Shown piece after piece: positions 25,001 through 33,804 of a stretch of DNA of 64,000 nt. The stretch's first letter is position 1, and every line of letters begins with the position of its first letter. The notes below the pieces were generated by a model. That model was given only the letters and a program-made list of their open reading frames with translations, was not told the DNA's origin and did no database searches. The stretch lies in the NCBI RefSeq assembly GCF_008642335.1, contig NZ_CP029191.1:2294001-2358000 (forward strand), in the 5' to 3' direction. The DNA comes from Streptomyces venezuelae (GTDB taxonomy: Bacteria > Actinomycetota > Actinomycetes > Streptomycetales > Streptomycetaceae). A program made the translations under genes and the position numbers.

Positions 25001-25294
25001 ATGTCTCCCACGCGGAACTCCCACAGCAGCACTGCGGCGCGAGTCATCGTCATCGTCGCCGACGTCATGGCCGCGATCCTCGGCCTGTGGATCCTGATGT
25101 ACCTGCTGGACGCGAACCGCGCCAACGACCTCGTCCAGTTCATCCACGACGTGGCCCGCTGGCTGGCCGGCTGGTCCCACGACCTCTTCACGTTCGACGA
25201 GGACTGGGCGCGCGTCGTGGCGGGATACGGTCTCGCCGCGATCGTCTACCTCTTGGTGGGCCACGCCCTGGCCGGCCGTCTGCGCCGCTACTGA
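25001..25294 (+). CDS. Small two-helix membrane protein
   Basis: This 97-residue protein has two transmembrane segments (about 14-37 and 73-93). Between them is an amphipathic stretch with Trp and Asp residues (FIHDVARWLAGWSHDLFTFDEDWARV). ATG 25001 gives the N-terminus MSPTRNSHSS; the ribosome binding site is weak. Its last seven bases overlap the end of the convergent alpha-toroid gene. The function is unknown. Confidence 0.7.
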   Translation: MSPTRNSHSSTAARVIVIVADVMAAILGLWILMYLLDANRANDLVQFIHDVARWLAGWSHDLFTFDEDWARVVAGYGLAAIVYLLVGHALAGRLRRY

Positions 25295-26376
25295 GGCGCC
25301 TCGGCTGCGCAGCAGTCCGGGTCCAGGCCCACCGGCAAACGGTCGCCCGAGAAGATCGCGCAGGTCGCCTCGTCGCCGCCGAGTGCCGCCACGGCCAGGA
25401 GGAGTGAGCCCGCCGTCCAGGTGGTGAGCTCCTCGGGCCAGACGGTCTCGTCGTCGAAGACGTAGCCCGTCCAGTACAGGCCCGACTCCGGGTCGCGCAG
25501 GTGCTGGATGGACTGGAGGATCTCCAGGGCGCGGTCGGACTCGCCTATCACCCAGAGCGCCAGGGCGAGTTCGGCGCTCTCGCCGCCGGTGACCCACGGG
25601 TTGGGCACCACGCAGCGCACCCCGAGGCCGGGCACGACGAAGCGGTCCCAGCCCTCCTCTATACGGGACTTGGCGGCCACTCCGGTCACCGCGCCGCCCA
25701 GGACGGGGTAGTACCAGTCCATCGAGTAGCGGCCCTTGTCGAGGAACCGCTCGGGGTGGCGGCGGATCGCGTGCGCGAGGGCGCCCGCCGCCAACTCCCA
25801 GTCGGGCTGCGGCTCTTCGCGCTGCTCGGCGATGGCGAGGGCACACCGCAGCGCCTGGTGGATCGAGGACGAGCCGGTGAGGAGCGCGTCGGTCACCGGC
25901 GTGCCGTCCGCCTCCCGCTTCCAGCCGATCTGCCCGCCGGGCTGCTGGAGCGCGAGCACGAACTCGACGGCGGCGACCACCGCGGGCCACATGCGGTCGA
26001 GGAACGCCTCGTCGCCGGTGGAGAGGTAGTGGTGCCAGACGCCGACGGCGAGGTACGCGCAGAAGTTGGTCTCGCGGCCGCGGTCGGTGACGTCGTCGGG
26101 GTCGCCGTCGGCGTACGCCGCGTACCAGGAGCCGTCCGGGTTCTGGTGGCGTACGAGCCAGTCGTAGGCCCGCTCGGCGGCCGCGTGCTCGCCCGCCGCG
26201 TCCAGCGCCATCGCGGCCTCGGTGTGGTCCCACGGGTCGAGGTGGTGGCCGCGGAACCACGGGATGGCGCCGTCCTCGCGCTGCACGGCGAGGATGCCGC
26301 GTACCGTCGCCATGGCCTGATCGGCCGTCAGGACGCCGGGCAGGACGAGGTGTTCGGTCCGCTCCGGGCTCGTCAC
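25288..26376 (-). CDS. Alpha/alpha-toroid protein (prenyltransferase/squalene-cyclase repeat or glycoside-hydrolase-like)
   Basis: The protein has about 362 residues, cytoplasmic, with repeated helical pairs and aromatic turns (AIPWFRGHHLDPWDHTEAAM, NPDGSWYAAYADG, SGLYWTGYVFDD). This fits an alpha/alpha barrel such as prenyltransferase-repeat proteins or unsaturated glucuronyl/N-acylglucosamine-type enzymes. The GTG start overlaps the methyltransferase stop as GTGA, so it is translationally coupled as the last gene of a glycosyltransferase, methyltransferase and toroid operon. That company suggests a glycolipid or polysaccharide pathway, and the upstream KstR-type site hints at a sterol or lipid link. 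The reaction is unknown. Confidence 0.75.
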   Translation of the reverse strand: MTSPERTEHLVLPGVLTADQAMATVRGILAVQREDGAIPWFRGHHLDPWDHTEAAMALDAAGEHAAAERAYDWLVRHQNPDGSWYAAYADGDPDDVTDRGRETNFCAYLAVGVWHHYLSTGDEAFLDRMWPAVVAAVEFVLALQQPGGQIGWKREADGTPVTDALLTGSSSIHQALRCALAIAEQREEPQPDWELAAGALAHAIRRHPERFLDKGRYSMDWYYPVLGGAVTGVAAKSRIEEGWDRFVVPGLGVRCVVPNPWVTGGESAELALALWVIGESDRALEILQSIQHLRDPESGLYWTGYVFDDETVWPEELTTWTAGSLLLAVAALGGDEATCAIFSGDRLPVGLDPDCCAAEAPQ

Positions 26377-27131
26377 TTGGCGGCCGCCGCGGCGTCGGCG
26401 TCGGCCGAGGCCTTCGGGAGGTGCGGCTTGGTCGCGTACGCCACGAAGCTCTTGCCGACGACGGGGTTGAGCAGCTGCTCGGCGACGCGCGTCGCGAGGG
26501 GCTTCTTCATGATGTCCCAGACGAGCAGCTTGTGGTACGCCCGTACGGGCAGCGCCTTGTCGTTGTCGACGCCGAACGCGCACTTCAGCCACCAGTACGG
26601 CGCGTGCAGCGCGTGCGCGTGGTGCGTGCCGTACGGCTTGAGGCCCGACTCCCGCATCTTCTCCAGGAGTTCGTCGGCCTTGTAGATGCGGATGTGGCCG
26701 CCCTCGACCTCGTGGTAGGCGTCGGAGAGGGCCCAGCAGACCTTCTCCGGGCCGTAGCGCGGGACCGTGAGCGCTATGCGGCCGCCCGGCTTGAGGACGC
26801 GCACCATCTCGGCGAGGACGCCCTTGTCGTCGGGGATGTGCTCCATGACCTCGGAGATGATGACGACGTCGAACGACGCGTCGGGGAAGGGCAGGTTGAG
26901 CGCGTCGCCCTCCATCGCGGTGGCCGTGGCGCCCGCCGGGGCCTCACCGGCCTCCTTCATCGCGGCGAACCACTTGGCGACCTCGCGGATTTCCTCGGCG
27001 TTCTGGTCGAGGGCCACGACCTGCGCGCCGCGCCGGTAGCACTCGAAGGCGTGCCGGCCCGCGCCGCAGCCGAGGTCGAGCACGCGGTCGCCTGCGGCGA
27101 GCGGGAAGCGGGTGAAGTCGACGGTCAGCAC
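26373..27131 (-). CDS. Class I SAM-dependent methyltransferase (UbiE/Methyltransf_11-like)
   Basis: This is a methyltransferase of about 252 residues with SAM-binding motif VLDLGCGAGRHAFE, an acidic loop VVALDQN, and post-motifs DASFDVVIISEVMEHI and LKPGGRIALTVPR. The GTG start at 27131 overlaps the end of the glycosyltransferase gene by seven bases, and its own stop overlaps the next start by GTGA. It is therefore the tightly coupled middle gene of a three-gene operon. The acceptor, perhaps a glycolipid or sugar, is not known. Confidence 0.88.
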   Translation of the reverse strand: MLTVDFTRFPLAAGDRVLDLGCGAGRHAFECYRRGAQVVALDQNAEEIREVAKWFAAMKEAGEAPAGATATAMEGDALNLPFPDASFDVVIISEVMEHIPDDKGVLAEMVRVLKPGGRIALTVPRYGPEKVCWALSDAYHEVEGGHIRIYKADELLEKMRESGLKPYGTHHAHALHAPYWWLKCAFGVDNDKALPVRAYHKLLVWDIMKKPLATRVAEQLLNPVVGKSFVAYATKPHLPKASADADAAAAAK

Positions 27132-28537
27132 GTGGCCCTGCTTTCGTGGTGAGGTCCTGCAACTTCGGGGGCGGCCTCGGCCGCGGGAAGGGCGTGGCCG
27201 CGGGCGACCGCCCGAGCGGTGCCGCGTCGCGCGGAGCCTTCGATCGCCGCGCGGTACAGCTCCGCCGTCCCCTGCGCGGCGCGCGCCCAGGTGAACTTGG
27301 CGAGGACGCGTTCGCGGCCCGCCGCGCCGAGCCTGGCCCGCAGGTCGGCGTCGCCGAGCAGCCGGTTCAGGCCGTGCGCCAGCGCGCCCGCGTCGCCCGG
27401 CGGTACGGCGAGGCAGGTCTCCCCGTCGGGGCCCGCGACCTCCGGGATCGCGCCGCCGGTGGTGGCGAGGAGCGGCGTGCCGGTGGCCATCGCCTCGGCC
27501 GCCGGGAGCGAGAACCCCTCGTACAGCGAGGGGACGCAGGCGACCTGCGCCGAGCGGACGAGGTCGACGAGTTCGGCGTCGGTGATGCCCTTGACGAACT
27601 CGACGGCGCCTTCGAGGCCGTGCCGCTCGATGGCCTGGGCGACCGGGCCGTCCTCGGCGCGCTTGCCGACGACGACGAGGTGTGCGCCGGGGTGGTCGGC
27701 GCGGACCTTGGCGAGCGCCTCGACGAGGTGGACGAGGCCCTTGAGCGGCACGTCGGCGCTGGAGGTGGTGACGATGCGGCCGGGGACTTCGGGGACGGCG
27801 GGGTCCGGCGAGAAGAGGGTCGTGTCGGCGCCGATGTGGACGACCTCGATGCGGTCCGCGCGGACGCCGAGGTGGTCGACGATCTCCTGCCGGGACGTGC
27901 CGGAGACGGTGAGGACCGAGGGGAGGCGGCGCGCGACGCGCTTCTGCATGCGCGTGAACGCGTACCAGCGGCGGACGGAGGCGCGGCGCTTCCAGTCGGG
28001 CGCGGCGTCCAGCTCCAGCTGCCGGTCGACGGTGATGGGGTGGTGGATCGTGGTGACCAGGGGCGCGCCGAGGTCGCCGAGGAGGCCGTACCCGAGGGTC
28101 TGGTTGTCGTGCACGACGTCGAAGTCGCCGCGCCGGGCGCGCAGGTGGCGGCGGGCGCGGAGGCTGAAGGTGGCGGGCTCGGGGAAGCCGCCGGTCCACA
28201 TGGTCGCCACTTCGAGGGCGTCGACCCAGTCGCGGTACTCGTCGCGCTTCGGGGTGCGGAAGGGGTCCGGCGAGCGGTAGAGGTCCAGGCTGGGGAGCTC
28301 GGTGAGCTTGAGGCCCGTCAGGTCCTCGCCCTCGTCGAGGACGGGGTAGGGCTGCGCGCCGATCACCTCGACGCTGTGGCCGAGCCGGGCGAGCTCGCGG
28401 GAGAGGTGGCGTACGTAGACGCCCTGTCCCCCGCAGAACGGGTTCCCCTTGTACGTGAGGAGCGCGATGCGCAACGGGCGCTCGCCGTCGGCGCCGGAGC
28501 CCTTTCGGGGGCGTGCCTCCATGGCCTCAGCGGTCAC
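27125..28537 (-). CDS. GT4-family glycosyltransferase
   Basis: This 470-residue GT-B enzyme has an N-terminal acceptor domain (IALLTYKGNPFCGGQGVYVRHLS at about 23-45) and a C-terminal donor domain with the GT4 E-x7-E motif in PSLYEGFSLPAAEAMATG. It transfers a sugar from an activated donor, probably at the cytoplasmic membrane face. A GGGGG-type site precedes GTG 28537; ATG 28522 is an alternative start. It heads the operon with a methyltransferase and an alpha-toroid protein. The divergent neighbour is the KstR-like regulator, and the only KstR-type site in between lies 56 bp before this gene's start, so it may be repressed too. Confidence 0.88.
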   Translation of the reverse strand: MTAEAMEARPRKGSGADGERPLRIALLTYKGNPFCGGQGVYVRHLSRELARLGHSVEVIGAQPYPVLDEGEDLTGLKLTELPSLDLYRSPDPFRTPKRDEYRDWVDALEVATMWTGGFPEPATFSLRARRHLRARRGDFDVVHDNQTLGYGLLGDLGAPLVTTIHHPITVDRQLELDAAPDWKRRASVRRWYAFTRMQKRVARRLPSVLTVSGTSRQEIVDHLGVRADRIEVVHIGADTTLFSPDPAVPEVPGRIVTTSSADVPLKGLVHLVEALAKVRADHPGAHLVVVGKRAEDGPVAQAIERHGLEGAVEFVKGITDAELVDLVRSAQVACVPSLYEGFSLPAAEAMATGTPLLATTGGAIPEVAGPDGETCLAVPPGDAGALAHGLNRLLGDADLRARLGAAGRERVLAKFTWARAAQGTAELYRAAIEGSARRGTARAVARGHALPAAEAAPEVAGPHHESRATC

Positions 28538-28592
28538 TCTCGGGCCCCCTTCTCCCTGCAGTTCTCCGCGAGGTTACGCCGGGACGGTAATC

Positions 28593-28606
28593 TAGAACAA
28601 GTTTCA
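28593..28606. promoter_or_regulatory. KstR-type operator TAGAACAAGTTTCA
   Basis: This is an exact match to TnnAACnnGTTnnA between the divergent glycosyltransferase operon and the KstR-like gene. It suggests autoregulation and possible control of the glycosyltransferase operon. A separate CTACC-ggca-GGTAG dyad lies at 28645-28658. Confidence 0.75.
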
Positions 28607-28751
28607 GACTGGATCGCTGAATGATCGCTGGACGAGCTTTGAATCTACCGGCAGGTAGGCGAGCTGTAAGGCCCGGATCAGGTGATTCGCGCCACGACGG
28701 GCTCCCTGCCATGCTGTGCGATCTCGCGAGGCGTAGCGGAGGGGCATCGAC

Positions 28752-29372
28752 ATGACAGCGGAAGTCAAGGCGGCGAACCCTGCGGCGCCTGCCCTCACCG
28801 AGCGCCAGGAGGCGCGCCGCCGCCGCATCCTGCACGCCAGCGCGCAACTGGCCAGCCGTGGCGGCTTCGACGCGGTGCAGATGCGGGAGGTCGCCGAGGC
28901 GGCGGGCGTCGCGCTCGGCACGCTGTACCGGTACTTCCCCTCGAAGGTCCATCTGCTGGTGGCCACGATGCAGGACCAGCTGCAGCACATGCACACGACG
29001 ATCCGGAAGCGTCCGCCGGCCGGCGAGACGCCCGCCGAGCGGGTCGCCGAGACGCTGATGAGGGCGTTCCGGGCGCTGCAGCGCGAACCGCATCTGGCGG
29101 ACGCGATGGTGCGGGCGCTGACCTTCGCGGACCGCTCGGTGAGCCCCGAGGTCGACACGGTGTCGCGGCTGACGACGGCGATCATCCTGGACGCGATGGG
29201 GCTGGCGGAGACGCCGACCGCGCAGCAGCTGTCCGCGGTGCGGGTCATCGAGCACACCTGGCACTCGGCGCTGATCACCTGGCTGTCGGGCCGCGCCTCC
29301 ATCGCCCAGGTGAAGATCGACATCGAGACGGTCTGCCGCCTCATCGACCTGACGGCGAAGCCCTCCGCATAG
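28752..29372 (+). CDS. kstR: TetR-family regulator, KstR-like
   Basis: This 206-residue repressor has a TetR DNA-binding domain, RRRRILHASAQLASRGGF, then DAVQMREVAEAAGVALGTLY and RYFPSKVHLLV. That stretch is very close to mycobacterial KstR, which controls cholesterol uptake and side-chain degradation and is released by CoA thioesters of sterol acids. The C-terminal ligand domain also matches in length and pattern (VRVIEHTWHSALITWLSGRA). ATG 28752 follows GGAGGGG. Seven KstR-type motifs lie before catabolic genes in this window, including one before this gene. The orthology is a strong inference from memory of the family and needs a phylogeny. Confidence 0.8.
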   Translation: MTAEVKAANPAAPALTERQEARRRRILHASAQLASRGGFDAVQMREVAEAAGVALGTLYRYFPSKVHLLVATMQDQLQHMHTTIRKRPPAGETPAERVAETLMRAFRALQREPHLADAMVRALTFADRSVSPEVDTVSRLTTAIILDAMGLAETPTAQQLSAVRVIEHTWHSALITWLSGRASIAQVKIDIETVCRLIDLTAKPSA

Positions 29373-29519
29373 CTCGCCGGTCGACCCCTCTTTGTAACTC
29401 GCCGGTCGAGCCTTGGCCCTAGCTTGCCCGTCGAGCCTTGCCCATAGCCTCACAGCGGGGTTTTACACATAGCCTGTCGGCGCCCACGTGCCCATAAGCC
29501 GTCCGTCACCTGTCCGACG
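29370..29519. repeat. Six degenerate 25-bp tandem repeats beginning at the kstR stop
   Basis: Units start at 29370, 29395, 29420, 29445, 29470 and 29495, each exactly 25 bp after the last. They begin TAGCTCGCCGG, TAACTCGCCGG, TAGCTTGCCCG, TAGCCTCACAG, TAGCCTGTCGG and TAAGCCGTCCG. The first TAG is the kstR stop codon. The first three units are the most alike and later ones decay. The period is not a multiple of three, so this is not a coding repeat. Confidence 0.75.
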
Positions 29520-29582
29520 CACGGGGGGCGCACAACCGTATGGCAAATGCGCCCCTGCCCTTCCCCTTGGCCAGTTCTCTGC

Positions 29583-29592
29583 GTCACGACTG
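29583..29592. promoter_or_regulatory. GTCACGACTG element before the RamR-like gene
   Basis: This 10-mer is shared with the dyad upstream of the lanthipeptide synthetase (36672-36681). Here only one half of the dyad is kept. It lies 81 bp before the preferred start of the regulator, so it could be a regulatory site common to the locus. Confidence 0.4.
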
Positions 29593-29663
29593 GGGTACTC
29601 ACCGCTATGAATGTCAGCGTGCTTGAACGGAGCAACCGGAGCTGGGAGCTGGAGGGGCAGAGC

Positions 29664-30272
29664 GTGATCCGGGTTCTTCTCGTGCACGACGCCTGTCTGT
29701 TGCGAATGGCTCTGGCGGAGCAACTTGCCCGCGAGCCGGATCTGGAGGTGTTCCAAGCGCCGTGGTCCCATGCGCGCGGGCGGTACCGGAGCGTACGACC
29801 GGACTTAGGTGTGGTGGACCTCGATGACGAGGCCACCTACGCACATGCTCCGCTCGGCGATCTCACCGGGCCGTCCGCGATGGGGAGAGGGTGCCGGGTC
29901 CTCGTGCTCGCCACCGCCAACCGCCCCGGCCAGCTGCGGCGGGCCGCCGAGGCGGACGCGCTCGGCTATGTGAACAAGGCGAGCCCGCCGGAACGGCTGC
30001 TCACCGGGATCAGACAGGTGGCCGCGGGCCGGCGCTTCGTCGACGAGTCACTGGGCTTTGGGTTCCTCAAGGCGGCGCAGATGCCGCTCACCCGGCGCGA
30101 GCTGAGCGTGCTCTCACTCGCCGCCGGGGGCGCGTCGGTCGCCGAGATCGCCAACAGCCTCCATCTGTCCAACGGAACGGTGCGCAACTACATGGCCGCG
30201 ATCACCCGGAAGACCGGGGCGCGCAACAGGATCGACGCCATACGGATCTCGCAGGGAGAGGGGTGGGTGTAG
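29664..30272 (+). CDS. RamR/AmfR-like LuxR-family regulator
   Basis: This protein of about 202 residues has a degenerate receiver domain and a C-terminal LuxR helix-turn-helix (LTRRELSVLSLAAGG, then LHLSNGTVRNYMAAITRKTG). The first acidic pocket reads VHDACLL instead of the usual Asp-Asp, and the phospho-Asp region is VVDLDDE, so phosphorylation may not be used. Its position beside RamC/RamS/ABC genes matches RamR/AmfR, the activators of SapB-type lanthipeptide operons. GTG 29664 has GGAGGGG six bases upstream and starts the receiver fold; ATG 29607 would add 19 residues. Its last 159 bp overlap the convergent ABC gene. Confidence 0.75.
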   Translation: MIRVLLVHDACLLRMALAEQLAREPDLEVFQAPWSHARGRYRSVRPDLGVVDLDDEATYAHAPLGDLTGPSAMGRGCRVLVLATANRPGQLRRAAEADALGYVNKASPPERLLTGIRQVAAGRRFVDESLGFGFLKAAQMPLTRRELSVLSLAAGGASVAEIANSLHLSNGTVRNYMAAITRKTGARNRIDAIRISQGEGWV

Positions 30273-31982
30273 ACCCCGATCGCCCGCTCCATTGAGGTCC
30301 CGGTAGAGAGGGGAACGTTCCATCAGCTCGTCGTGCCGGCCGCACAGGGCATGCGTCCCGTCCATCACCAGGACGCGGTCGGCACGGCGGGCCGAGCTGA
30401 TGCGGTGGGCGATGACCACCAGCGTGCCGCCCGGCCGGGCGGCGAACGCGCGCTCGGCGCGCGACTCCGCGACCGGGTCGAGGTGACAGGTCGCCTCGTC
30501 GAGGATCACGAGGGGGGCGTACGACAGGTAGGCGCGGGTCAGCGCGATCAGCTGCCGCTCCCCCGCCGACAGTTCCGCCGGGACCAGTTCCGCGTCCGGG
30601 CCGCCGAGCCGCTCGACGAGCGGGGTCAGGCCGACGGCGTCGGCGGCGGCGAGCATCTCCGGCTCCGGGACGGGGTCCTCCCGCAGATAGCGCAGGTTGT
30701 CACGGAGCGTCCCGGTGAAGACGTACGCCTCCTGCGGGATGAGGACGCGCCGCCCGACGGCCGCCGTCCCGCGCACGGCATGCCCGTCGACGCGTACGTC
30801 GCCCGCGTCCGGTTCGAGCAGTCCGGCAACAATTCCGGCCAAAGTGGATTTGCCGATGCCACTGGGTCCGACGACCGCGAGGTGCTCGCCCCGCGCGACG
30901 GTGAGCTCCAGGTCCTTCAGGACGGGTTCGGCGTGGGGGCCGTAGGCGAAGGTGAGGGCGGAGAGACGGAGGGCGGGGGCGGGTGCCCGGCGTTCGGGGG
31001 CCTCGTCCTCGGGCGGCGCGGGATGCTCCGGCGCGTCCCAGATCAGCCTCCGCAGGACGATCGCCAGGCGGGAACCGCTCGCGCCCAGGCCGTGGACCAG
31101 GTTGTGGAGGGCGGGAAGCAGGGCCTGTGTGACATAGGCGAGGGCACCCACCAGCGCGCCCGGGGTCACCCCGTTGTCCAGGAGCCAGGGGCCAGTGGCG
31201 AGGAGCAGCACCAGTGGGAGCTGGCCGCCGATCGCCAGGGCCGCCGTGCGCAGGACGCCCCAGCGGGCGAGGGCGCCGGCCGCCGCGTACTCCGTGGCGA
31301 CACCCCGGTCGAGGTCCTCGGCCACGTCCTGTTCCGCGCCCGCCGCGGCCACGTCCCGCAACCCCGGCGCCACGACCCCGAGTTGTCCCGCGAGCTCCTC
31401 GTCCGCGACCAGGAACTCCTCCTGCCTGCGGGCCAGCGGGCGCAGGGTCGCCACGAACAGGCCGATCCCGGCGAGCAGCGGCGGCGCGACCACCAGGAGC
31501 AGCAGCGGGTCCAGCGAGAACAGGCCGACCAGCGCGCCGACCGCCGTGAAGACGAAGGAGCGGGAGACCATCACCAGGCCCGCGAAGGTGTCCCTGGCGA
31601 TCTCCACCTGCTGGGTGAGCCGCGACACGGCGCCGCCGTCCGCCTCCCGCAGCCCGCGCCCGACGACCTGCCGCACCAGGGAGTCCCGCAGCGGTTCCAC
31701 CAGGTCGGCGACGGCGCGGTACACCTGCCCCGTGCCGTACGCGGCGACGAGCACGCCGAGCGCGGCCGCGCCGAGCCAGCCGAGGCCGACCGCCTCGTGC
31801 CCGTCGAGGAAGCCGTCGTCGAGCGCGTGCGCGAGGGCGTACCCGGTGAGGAACGTCTGCCCGGTCTCCAGGACCGACCAGAGCGCGAGCCGCAGCACGA
31901 CCGGCCACCTGCGCCGCAGGAAGCGGACGCCCCTGCGGTACGGGCCCGGTCGCGTCGACGTGACCTCGGCGGACCGGTTCAC
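30114..31982 (-). CDS. ABC transporter, fused permease-ATPase (RamB-like)
   Basis: This is a half-transporter of about 622 residues with six membrane segments (about 25-310) and an ATPase domain with Walker A VVGPSGIGKST, signature AELSAGERQ and Walker B PLVILDEATCHLD. It probably pairs with the upstream ABC protein to export the lanthipeptide. The GTG start overlaps the previous stop as GTGA. The conserved domain ends near LYRDL, yet the frame runs on for about 58 residues of low-complexity sequence, the last 53 codons lying antisense to the regulator gene. The normal stop has therefore probably been lost. Confidence 0.85.
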   Translation of the reverse strand: MNRSAEVTSTRPGPYRRGVRFLRRRWPVVLRLALWSVLETGQTFLTGYALAHALDDGFLDGHEAVGLGWLGAAALGVLVAAYGTGQVYRAVADLVEPLRDSLVRQVVGRGLREADGGAVSRLTQQVEIARDTFAGLVMVSRSFVFTAVGALVGLFSLDPLLLLVVAPPLLAGIGLFVATLRPLARRQEEFLVADEELAGQLGVVAPGLRDVAAAGAEQDVAEDLDRGVATEYAAAGALARWGVLRTAALAIGGQLPLVLLLATGPWLLDNGVTPGALVGALAYVTQALLPALHNLVHGLGASGSRLAIVLRRLIWDAPEHPAPPEDEAPERRAPAPALRLSALTFAYGPHAEPVLKDLELTVARGEHLAVVGPSGIGKSTLAGIVAGLLEPDAGDVRVDGHAVRGTAAVGRRVLIPQEAYVFTGTLRDNLRYLREDPVPEPEMLAAADAVGLTPLVERLGGPDAELVPAELSAGERQLIALTRAYLSYAPLVILDEATCHLDPVAESRAERAFAARPGGTLVVIAHRISSARRADRVLVMDGTHALCGRHDELMERSPLYRDLNGAGDRGLHPPLSLRDPYGVDPVARPGLPGDRGHVVAHRSVGQMEAVGDLGDRRAPGGE

Positions 31983-33706
31983 GCTCCGAACACCTCCCGG
32001 TACTCCGCCCGTTGCCACAGCTCGGCATGCGGGCCCACTGCCCGGATCCGGCCCTCGTGCAGCCAGGCCACCGTGTCGGCGCGGGCCGCCGTCGCCGCCC
32101 GGTGGGCGATGATCAGGCGGCTGCGGTGCGGGGTATGGCGGAGCAGGGCCTCGGCGATGTGGTGCTCGGTGACCGTGTCCAGGCTCGACATCGCGTCGTC
32201 GAGGATGAGGAGCCGGCCGCCGCGTGCGAACGCCCGTGCCAGTCCGAGCCGTTGGGCCTCGCCTCCGGAGAGGGGCGCTTCGGCGCACGGGGTGGCGTAG
32301 CCGTCCGGGAGGCGGGTGATGAAGGGGTCGGCGCGGGCGGCGCGGGCCGCCTCGCGGACGCGTTCGGGTGCGGGGCGGGGGGAGCCGAAGCCGATCGTGC
32401 CCTCCAGGGTGCCGCCGAGCAGCGCGGGCCGCTCGAAGGCGTAGCCGACCTCGCGGCGCAGTTCCTCGCGGGTGAGCGAGTCCAGGGGGACGCCGTCGAG
32501 GCGTACGTCTCCTTCGTCGGGGTCGGCGAGGCGGCCCGCGAGGGCGGCGAGCAGGGACTTTCCGGCGCCGGACCGGCCGACGACGGCGACCGTGGCGCCC
32601 GCGGGGACCGTGAGGTCGACGCCGTCGAGCACGGTGCGCCCACCACGGCTCGCCCGTACCCCGCACAGCTCCAACAAGCCGCCTCCGGGCGGCAGGTGCG
32701 CCGCACCGTAAGCCGTCTCGGGTTCCGCGAGCACCTCTTCCAGGCGTCGCGCCGCGGCCCGCGCCCGCACCAGGCCGCCGAGCTGTCCGACGAGCATGCC
32801 GACGCCGGTGGCGAGCACCGCGTACCGGGACGCGGCCAGCAGGTCGCCGACGCTGATGCGCTCCTGGAGCACGAGGTGGCCCGCCACGGCGGCGACCGCG
32901 ATCTGCAGCAGGGGGGCGACGGCGACGGCCTGTGCCTGGGAGCGGCCCTGGACGCGCCACATCCGGTGGCCCTGGCGGGAGAGTTCGGGCAGGGTCCGCA
33001 GGACCCGCGCCGCCTCCTTGTCCTCGGTGTGCGCGGCGGCGATGGTCCGCGCCCCGCCGATGGCCTCGCTGAGGCGGCCCGCGATGTCGCCCTGGACGTG
33101 CTGGTAGCGGGCCACGCAGTCGGAGGAGACGCGCACGAACGCGCGCAGCAGGAGGAAGAGGACGGGTGCCCCGGCGACGAACGCCACGGCGAGCCAGCCG
33201 TCGATGAGGGCGAGGGCGACCACGGCGCCGACGGGGGTGACCAGGGCGGCGAGGAGCGCGGCGGCGGTGGCGGGTGCGATGCCCGCGTGCGCCGCGTTGT
33301 CGATGAGGCGTGCGACGAGGTCGCCGGGGGCGAAGCGGGCGGTGGTGCGCGGTCCGACGCCGAGTACGTGGCGGACGACGCGGCCGCGCAGCCAGGCCGT
33401 GGTGCGGGCGTTGGTGGTGCCGGTGAGGACGCCGTCGAGGGCGTCGAGGAGTGCGCTCGTCGCGATCAGTGCGGCGCAGGCGAGGATCCAGCGGGTGGCG
33501 TCGGTGTCGCCGCGGCCGGTGAGGTGGCCGGTGAGGACGGCGTCCAGGGCGTGGCCGATGGCGAGCGGCAGGAGCAGGGCGGCGCCCGATCCCGCGACGG
33601 CGCAGAGGGCGAGGACGGTGCAGCGGGCGGCGCTGTACCGGGTCGCGGCGCCCAACAGGCGGTCGCGTGCGGCGGGCTGTTCGGGGCGGGTGGTGGTCGT
33701 CGCCAT
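31979..33706 (-). CDS. ABC transporter, fused permease-ATPase (RamA-like)
   Basis: This 575-residue half-transporter has six membrane segments (about 25-300) and an ATPase domain with Walker A VVGRSGAGKS, signature APLSGGEAQRLGLARA and Walker B LLILDDAMSSLD. In Walker B and the switch region Asp-Asp replaces the usual Asp-Glu, so this subunit may have a degenerate catalytic site and rely on its partner. ATG 33706 was chosen. It follows the lanthipeptide precursor gene and overlaps the next ABC gene, giving the ram/amf order synthetase, precursor, two ABC genes. Confidence 0.88.
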   Translation of the reverse strand: MATTTTRPEQPAARDRLLGAATRYSAARCTVLALCAVAGSGAALLLPLAIGHALDAVLTGHLTGRGDTDATRWILACAALIATSALLDALDGVLTGTTNARTTAWLRGRVVRHVLGVGPRTTARFAPGDLVARLIDNAAHAGIAPATAAALLAALVTPVGAVVALALIDGWLAVAFVAGAPVLFLLLRAFVRVSSDCVARYQHVQGDIAGRLSEAIGGARTIAAAHTEDKEAARVLRTLPELSRQGHRMWRVQGRSQAQAVAVAPLLQIAVAAVAGHLVLQERISVGDLLAASRYAVLATGVGMLVGQLGGLVRARAAARRLEEVLAEPETAYGAAHLPPGGGLLELCGVRASRGGRTVLDGVDLTVPAGATVAVVGRSGAGKSLLAALAGRLADPDEGDVRLDGVPLDSLTREELRREVGYAFERPALLGGTLEGTIGFGSPRPAPERVREAARAARADPFITRLPDGYATPCAEAPLSGGEAQRLGLARAFARGGRLLILDDAMSSLDTVTEHHIAEALLRHTPHRSRLIIAHRAATAARADTVAWLHEGRIRAVGPHAELWQRAEYREVFGA

Positions 33707-33804
33707 GCGGTACGCGTCTCCGTCGCAGGGGTGAGCCCGGGCGGGCCCCTGAGGGGGTGCCGCCCGGGCCTTCAAACGCCTAGCCGTTCAGCTGGGGGCA
33801 GACG

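Noticed and set aside
29370..29519. Possible CRISPR array
   Set aside because: Units are adjacent 25-bp degenerate repeats without spacers, and no cas genes are near.
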